This document shows positions 14,004 through 17,669 of a stretch of DNA of 17,669 nucleotides, one piece after another. How positions within the stretch are numbered: the first letter of the stretch is position 1; every line of letters starts with the position of its first letter. Both the position numbers and the translations under genes were made by a program. Location of the stretch: NCBI GenBank assembly GCA_934526185.1, contig CAKTAA010000047.1:1-17669 (forward strand), written 5' to 3'. This DNA is from an uncultured Eubacteriales bacterium. GTDB taxonomy: Bacteria > Bacillota > Clostridia > Oscillospirales > CAG-272. The notes beneath the pieces were generated by a model. The model did not search any database, was not told the origin of the DNA, and worked only from the letters and a program-made list of their open reading frames with translations.

Positions 14004-15002
14004 ATGATATTTGACCCGAATCAAACCGAATTTATTAGCGAATATCAGCGTGTTGTCTGGATGTACGGAACGCATATCGTCCCTCTTGAGATTTCTCTCG
14101 CAAATATTGATGATCCGGAGATTATTGACGGCTGTACACAGGTTTTTAACTGCACGATGGAAATTCTTGAGGATATGTACAATAATCCGGATGACTATTG
14201 TCAGGAGCGTCCGCGCTGGTACACAAATGATTATTTTGCGTGGTTAATAACAGGCAAAAAGCCGATAAAGCACCACAACGATAATTTTAAGCAATATCTG
14301 AGGCGGATACACCAGTTCGGCTTTACTTATGATGAGGAGAACAAAATGCTCAGTAACGACCGATATCCGCGATTTGTTGAATATTTTGAATGGCTTTTAC
14401 AGCTTGCAAAGGATAAGAAGAAAAACTTGGGCGGATATACTGACCGTCGTGATTTTCGTTTGTTAAATGAAAAGATTAATTTGTCATTCAACGATATACT
14501 TTACTCGTTATCAGATATAAATGGGGAATATGCAGTTGAATTGCATAATTATGCCGTATCAAAAGGATTTAAGATTGAAAAAAAGGATCCGTATACATTT
14601 CGTTATCTTTACAAAAAATTGTATTCGCTCGAGATACACAACAATCCTTTTAAAATAGTAATACCATATAGATTAGACAATGGTAAATATGTACCGAATC
14701 AATTTGAGCGGTTTTTGGCTGTAGTCGAAGCAGAGCCGGATTGTGATGAACTCTTCCGTTATATACAAGGCGGCGCATATGTGTGCAACGCATGCGGAGG
14801 TAAAAAAAAGGCAAACCAACGATGTGGCAGATGGGTGGATATTCATGGAGCAAGAAGACTTATTTCAGTGTGTCGTCCCGCGATAAGCAGATGCCGCAGA
14901 GGTTTGCATAACACAGCCTATACAAATTATGATATTAAGATGCTCAAACGTATGATTGATATAAGAATCGTTCAAATAGACGATTACTTGGAAGATAATT
15001 AA
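14004..15002 (+). CDS. Protein of unknown function with a cysteine-rich C-terminus
   Basis: I do not recognise this 332-residue protein. The ATG at 14004 is chosen over the longer frame from 13887 because AAAGGAG lies 8 nt upstream and the extra 39 residues have no ribosome binding site. It has no signal peptide or membrane segment. Residues 1-250 are rich in aromatic and charged residues (for example WMYGTH, YFAWLI and YFEWLLQLAKDKKK) and look like a helical soluble domain. The C-terminal 75 residues carry C261 and C264 in CNACGG, then C274, C290 and C297 among many basic residues (GKKKANQRCGRW, SRCRRG). That suggests a small zinc-binding, possibly nucleic-acid-binding module. The gene looks more AT-rich than the housekeeping genes to its left. 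It lies between an XRE regulator and a decayed recombinase, so it may be mobile-element cargo. Confidence 0.7.
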   Translation: MIFDPNQTEFISEYQRVVWMYGTHIVPLEISLANIDDPEIIDGCTQVFNCTMEILEDMYNNPDDYCQERPRWYTNDYFAWLITGKKPIKHHNDNFKQYLRRIHQFGFTYDEENKMLSNDRYPRFVEYFEWLLQLAKDKKKNLGGYTDRRDFRLLNEKINLSFNDILYSLSDINGEYAVELHNYAVSKGFKIEKKDPYTFRYLYKKLYSLEIHNNPFKIVIPYRLDNGKYVPNQFERFLAVVEAEPDCDELFRYIQGGAYVCNACGGKKKANQRCGRWVDIHGARRLISVCRPAISRCRRGLHNTAYTNYDIKMLKRMIDIRIVQIDDYLEDN

Positions 15003-15023
15003 GATGCAAAAACGGTAAGCAAA

Positions 15024-15055
15024 CTGAACTGCCTTAAATTATGCGGGCAGTTCAG
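15024..15055 (+). terminator. Hairpin after the unknown gene, weak terminator candidate
   Basis: CTGAACTGCC (15024-15033) pairs perfectly with GGCAGTTCAG (15046-15055) around a 12-nt loop, 21 nt after the stop codon. The tail AAATGCTTAATGTTTG is only moderately T-rich, so it may act as an mRNA-end stabiliser or a weak terminator. Confidence 0.5.
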
Positions 15056-15153
15056 AAATGCTTAATGTTTGTAACCAATTTTAGCTGGTATCCGGCGGAA
15101 GATATGATGTCGCTTATTGGTAAATCTATCCCACAAAAAATAGGAGTAAAATT

Positions 15154-15496
15154 ATGCAAAAAAACCACAACAATTTCAAACAATTTCCCATCGGGTTTTA
15201 TGGGATTGTCGGTTTTGTTTTCAGATTTTGCACCTGTAGAATCTGAGGTTGCAACCTATGATGCTCAAAAAGCAGTGCATATAGCATTGGAACAAATTTT
15301 GTCCGCCTCGGAAAATGTTCTATCCCTTTTGGAACTTTCAATGGATGCCGATCAGGCATATGACTGGAATAGTTGCAACAGCCTCATGCCCGAATTGAAC
15401 GAGATCTATGCCAAGTGTTACAAAAAAACTAACCGATTTCTATTTTTTCCTTTATGTATATCGCCAATCGAGGCCAATGGTCACAGAACTGCTTGA
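15154..15496 (+). pseudogene. Possible frameshifted small gene of unknown function
   Basis: The ATG at 15154 has GGAG at 15143-15146 and opens a 30-codon frame (MQKNHNNFKQFPIGFYG...) that stops at 15246. Just before the stop a second frame takes over and stays open to 15496; its product (VATYDAQKAVHIALEQI... to about YKKTNRF) has the look of a helical protein. One frameshift near 15225 would join the two parts. Given the decay of the recombinase next door, a broken gene is plausible. I recognise no family, and chance open frames cannot be ruled out. Confidence 0.3.
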
Positions 15497-15623
15497 AAAT
15501 GTCGTTCGCTACGAAGGCAGAATAGCACAGAGAGCGAAAGAAAATTCGTCAGACGGCTGACAAGTTTGTGAAATCGCTGGAAATCCGCCTCATGTTGTGG
15601 TATTAAGCAGATGTTATACACGG

Positions 15624-15657
15624 GTTGTTTCAGCTGAAAGGAGCTAAATGAAACAAC
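15624..15657 (+). promoter_or_regulatory. Hairpin covering the recombinase start codon
   Basis: GTTGTTTCA (15624-15632) pairs perfectly with TGAAACAAC (15649-15657), and an inner AGCT/AGCT pair flanks the GGAG ribosome binding site. The start codon (15648-15650) lies in the 3' arm, so folding could limit translation of the recombinase. Now that the gene is broken this is a relic at best. Confidence 0.4.
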
Positions 15658-17259
15658 AAATATACAATACAGCAATCTATTTATGACTCAGCCGTGTCGA
15701 CGAGCTTCAAGGCGAAAGCGGAAGTGTCTCGACTCAAAGGCAGATGCTTACCCAATATTGCAGAGAAAACGGACTCCGCATTTATGACTAGTATGTGGAT
15801 GACGGTTACAGCGGTACGAACTTTGAAAGACCGAATTTTCAGCGTATGCTGGATGACATTTAGGACGGCAAAGTAAACTGCGTAATCGTAAAAGGCCTGT
15901 CCCGACTTGGCAGAAACTATGTTATGACGGGACAGTACACCGACATCGACTTCCCATCTCACAATGTTCGGTTTATCGCCATTGCAGACGGTGTTGACAG
16001 TAACAAGGGCGAAAGCGAAATCTCAACATCTTAAACGAAATGCACGCAAGACAGACCTCGAAGAAAGTCAAAGCGGCACTGCACACCAAATTCGTGAATG
16101 GTGCGCATTACGGTGCCTATCCTCCCATCGGATATATCAAAGCCCCCGACCAAAAGGGACGTTTGATACCCGACACCGATTATATGTGGATCGTGGAAAA
16201 AATCTTCGACCTTGCCGCCCACGGTAACGGCGGCGCAAAAATCCGCCGTTTGCTTGAAGAAGCAAAAGTCCCACGCCATCATGGCTCAACTTTCAAAGAT
16301 ACGGAACTTTTGAACACGTATTCAAGGATCAACCCGAAAGTAAGCGGTATCAATGGACGATTGCACAGGTCAAGAAAATTCTGTCCGACGAGGTATATCT
16401 CGGAAACAGTATTCACAACCGTCAGGCACATATCTCTTTCAAAAACAAGAAAAAGATTCGTAGGTCGAAAGAGGAATGGTTCAAGGTTGATAATACCCAT
16501 GAACCGCTCATTTCAAAGGAACTTTAGGATCAGGTTCATGCACACGTCAACAGCCGCAAAAGACCGCAGAAGAACGGCGAAATACAGGTGTTCGCAGGAA
16601 CTTCTCAAATGTTCGGGGTGCGGTTGAACGCTTCGGTATATGCACAACAAACCTTCCTACTGCATTAAGGAGAGAAGAATCTTCTTCTGCACCACGTACA
16701 GTCAATACGGCAAGAAATACTGCGGTATCCATTATATCAAGTACGAAACGGTATATGAGAGCGTATTATAGGACTTGCAATATTGGTGCAGATATGAACA
16801 CGCCGACAGGAACGGGATACTGAAACGAATCCTTAAAAGAGGAGACGAACACCGTGCAGCCGAAATCAGCCGAGCAAAGAAAGAGCTTGTAAAAGCCGAA
16901 AAAGGCCTTGCCGAGCTTGACGATCTGTTTGCCAAGCTCTGTATGAGGACAGAGCGAAAAACGCCGTATCCGAGCGAAATTACGCCATGCTCTCAAACCG
17001 CTATCAGGACGAACAGTTAGAGATTGAGGCAAAGATAAAGGTTTTACAGGACAAGCTGACACAGACGGTCAAGGGCAAGGAAAATGCGGAAATGTGGATT
17101 GACCTCATTTCAAAGCATACTGAGATTACCGAGCTGACCGCACCCCTGCTCAACGAGCTGATTAACAAAATCGTGGTACACGAAGCCACAAAGGACGAAA
17201 TTGGTAAAAGACAGCAACTACTCGAAATTGATTACCGTTTTGTCGGAACGATTGATTAA
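15648..17259 (+). pseudogene. Large serine recombinase, decayed
   Basis: Corrected for lesions, the translation is a full-length protein of about 537 residues of the large serine recombinase type that integrates and excises clostridial elements. The N-terminal catalytic domain is recognisable (AIYL-stop-LSR with the nucleophile serine, YVDDGYSGTNFERP, LSRLGRN). The recombinase domain follows (NEMHARQTSKKVK, GAYPPIGYIK), then a zinc-ribbon (KCSGCG ... FFCTTY ... YCG) and a C-terminal coiled coil. The start ATG has GGAG upstream. Stops interrupt the gene at 15684 (TGA for Arg), 15789 and 15861 (TAG), and later at CTT-TAG (about 16525), GGT-TGA (about 16624) and TTA-TAG (about 16768). Frameshifts occur near 16023 (about 10 nt lost), 16271, 16600 and 16952. 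So many lesions mean it has been inactive for a long time. Confidence 0.93.
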
Positions 17260-17275
17260 CTAACCCACAAATTCC

Positions 17276-17300
17276 GATTTGCCCCCAAAAAGGGCAAATC
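17276..17300 (+). terminator. Hairpin after the recombinase pseudogene
   Basis: GATTTGCCC (17276-17284) pairs perfectly with GGGCAAATC (17292-17300) around a 7-nt loop, 16 nt after the ancestral stop at 17257-17259. The tail TTACATACTGTATT is only modestly T-rich. It probably ended the recombinase transcript. Confidence 0.6.
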
Positions 17301-17319
17301 TTACATACTGTATTCTTAA

Positions 17320-17335
17320 ATATGCGAAACGCATA
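17320..17335. repeat. Inverted repeat at the element/regulator junction
   Basis: TATGCG and CGCATA flank AAA (17321-17335), and the homology to the first regulator copy starts inside this dyad at 17333. The overlapping 10-mer ATATGCGAAA (17320-17329) is repeated at 13708-13717. Recombinase attachment sites often have such imperfect dyads around a short core. Confidence 0.5.
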
Positions 17336-17669
17336 GATACTCTTCTCGGAGTAGATGAAAATGCAAAAAATATGCGAATACAGGAAATCACTGATCAGTA
17401 TAACGCGATTCGTCGCTGCAAACCCAATCCGGACGGAACTCTGGTTATCGATCACAGTATTGACGCCGGGATCGTGCTGCTCAGAGATGCTGTGAAAGAA
17501 TTCCCCGATTGCTGGTTTTTTCATCAGCTTCTTGCTTCTGACAAATCAAGCTCTGAAACAGAAAAAACAGCTTTTCTGTCCGAAGCAGAGGCCCTGTGCG
17601 ATAAAATTATGAAAAAATGTACGGAAAACCGGTGGAGAAATTGCGCCAGCTCCATTTTATGCATGATAT
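17333..17669 (+). pseudogene. Second, 5'-truncated copy of the XRE regulator (partial)
   Basis: This stretch matches codons 60 to about 176 of the intact regulator at 12894-13688 in frame, starting IDTLLGVDENAKN. The HTH domain is missing, and the frame upstream has no ATG before an in-frame TAA at 17261-17263, so it cannot make the full protein. Relative to the intact copy it lacks five codons (LWWKA) and has D-to-E, V-to-A and two silent changes, with no stop or frameshift. The gene runs off the right edge. The N-terminal half was not found elsewhere in the window. Confidence 0.9.

Larger units (their letters stand above)
15003..15647. other. Gene-poor region with decayed coding remnants
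   Basis: No intact gene is supported in these 645 nt. It holds a hairpin just after the preceding stop, a small frame with a good ribosome binding site that shifts frame (15154-15496), and about 150 nt before the recombinase start with no recognisable signal. A frame open from 15041 begins inside the hairpin and has no ribosome binding site. Confidence 0.55.
13708..17332 (+). mobile_element. Candidate integrative-element remnant with large serine recombinase
   Basis: The recombinase pseudogene stops 73 bp before a sharp junction with truncated regulator DNA, the usual place for an integrase relative to an attachment site. A 10-bp direct repeat ATATGCGAAA occurs at 13708-13717, 20 nt after the first regulator gene stops, and again at 17320-17329 at the junction. 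The right copy is part of an inverted repeat TATGCG-AAA-CGCATA (17321-17335) that straddles the junction. The segment between holds the unknown gene, a decayed small frame and the recombinase, but no relaxase or transfer genes, so it is at most a small or deleted element. The left boundary is only a guess. Confidence 0.4.

Noticed and set aside
17162..17524. Minus-strand open frame across the recombinase/regulator junction, also present in part at 13047-13262
   Set aside because: It is the shadow of the duplicated regulator sequence on the other strand; its repetition only reflects the DNA repeat.

Overview
The window reads as chromosomal DNA of a Gram-positive anaerobe of the Bacillota, most likely class Clostridia. 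The reasons are the MecA-type Clp adaptor, near-consensus sigma-A promoters, AGGAGG-type ribosome binding sites, a CmpB-type putative ABC-transporter membrane protein and a clostridial-type large serine recombinase. The genus cannot be fixed from what is seen.

Positions 1-9000 are ordinary housekeeping DNA. A partial gene resembling the N-terminus of FkbM-family methyltransferases runs off the left edge on the minus strand, divergent from a glyoxalase-II-like metallo-hydrolase. Then come glutamyl- and glutaminyl-tRNA synthetases side by side and a MetY-type O-acetylhomoserine sulfhydrylase, all on the plus strand. A perfect 15-bp hairpin separates these from a minus-strand mecA / family-4 uracil-DNA glycosylase pair. 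glyA (serine hydroxymethyltransferase) follows with its own strong promoter. MetY and GlyA both touch sulfur-amino-acid and one-carbon metabolism, but they lie on opposite strands with separate signals.

Positions 9000-12900 hold a gene-free strip that could encode a roughly 200-nt structured RNA, then an 800-residue cytoplasmic clan GH-D-like glycosidase with an attached discoidin-like domain. The glycosidase gene has a promoter, a dyad operator candidate and a stem-loop leader. A small polytopic membrane protein with a clear terminator follows.

Positions 12894-17669 are the accessory part. An intact XRE-type regulator is followed by a gene of unknown function with a cysteine-rich C-terminus, its own promoter and a possible operator. 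Next are a decayed small reading frame and a heavily mutated large serine recombinase (at least six stops and several frameshifts). A second, 5'-truncated copy of the regulator begins 73 bp after the recombinase stop and runs off the window. The two regulator copies are identical except for a cluster of one in-frame 15-bp deletion and four substitutions. A 10-bp direct repeat flanks the intervening 3.6 kb. The best reading is an old integrative-element remnant next to a much younger duplication, or an assembly join of two alleles. No CRISPR array, rRNA or tRNA gene was seen.
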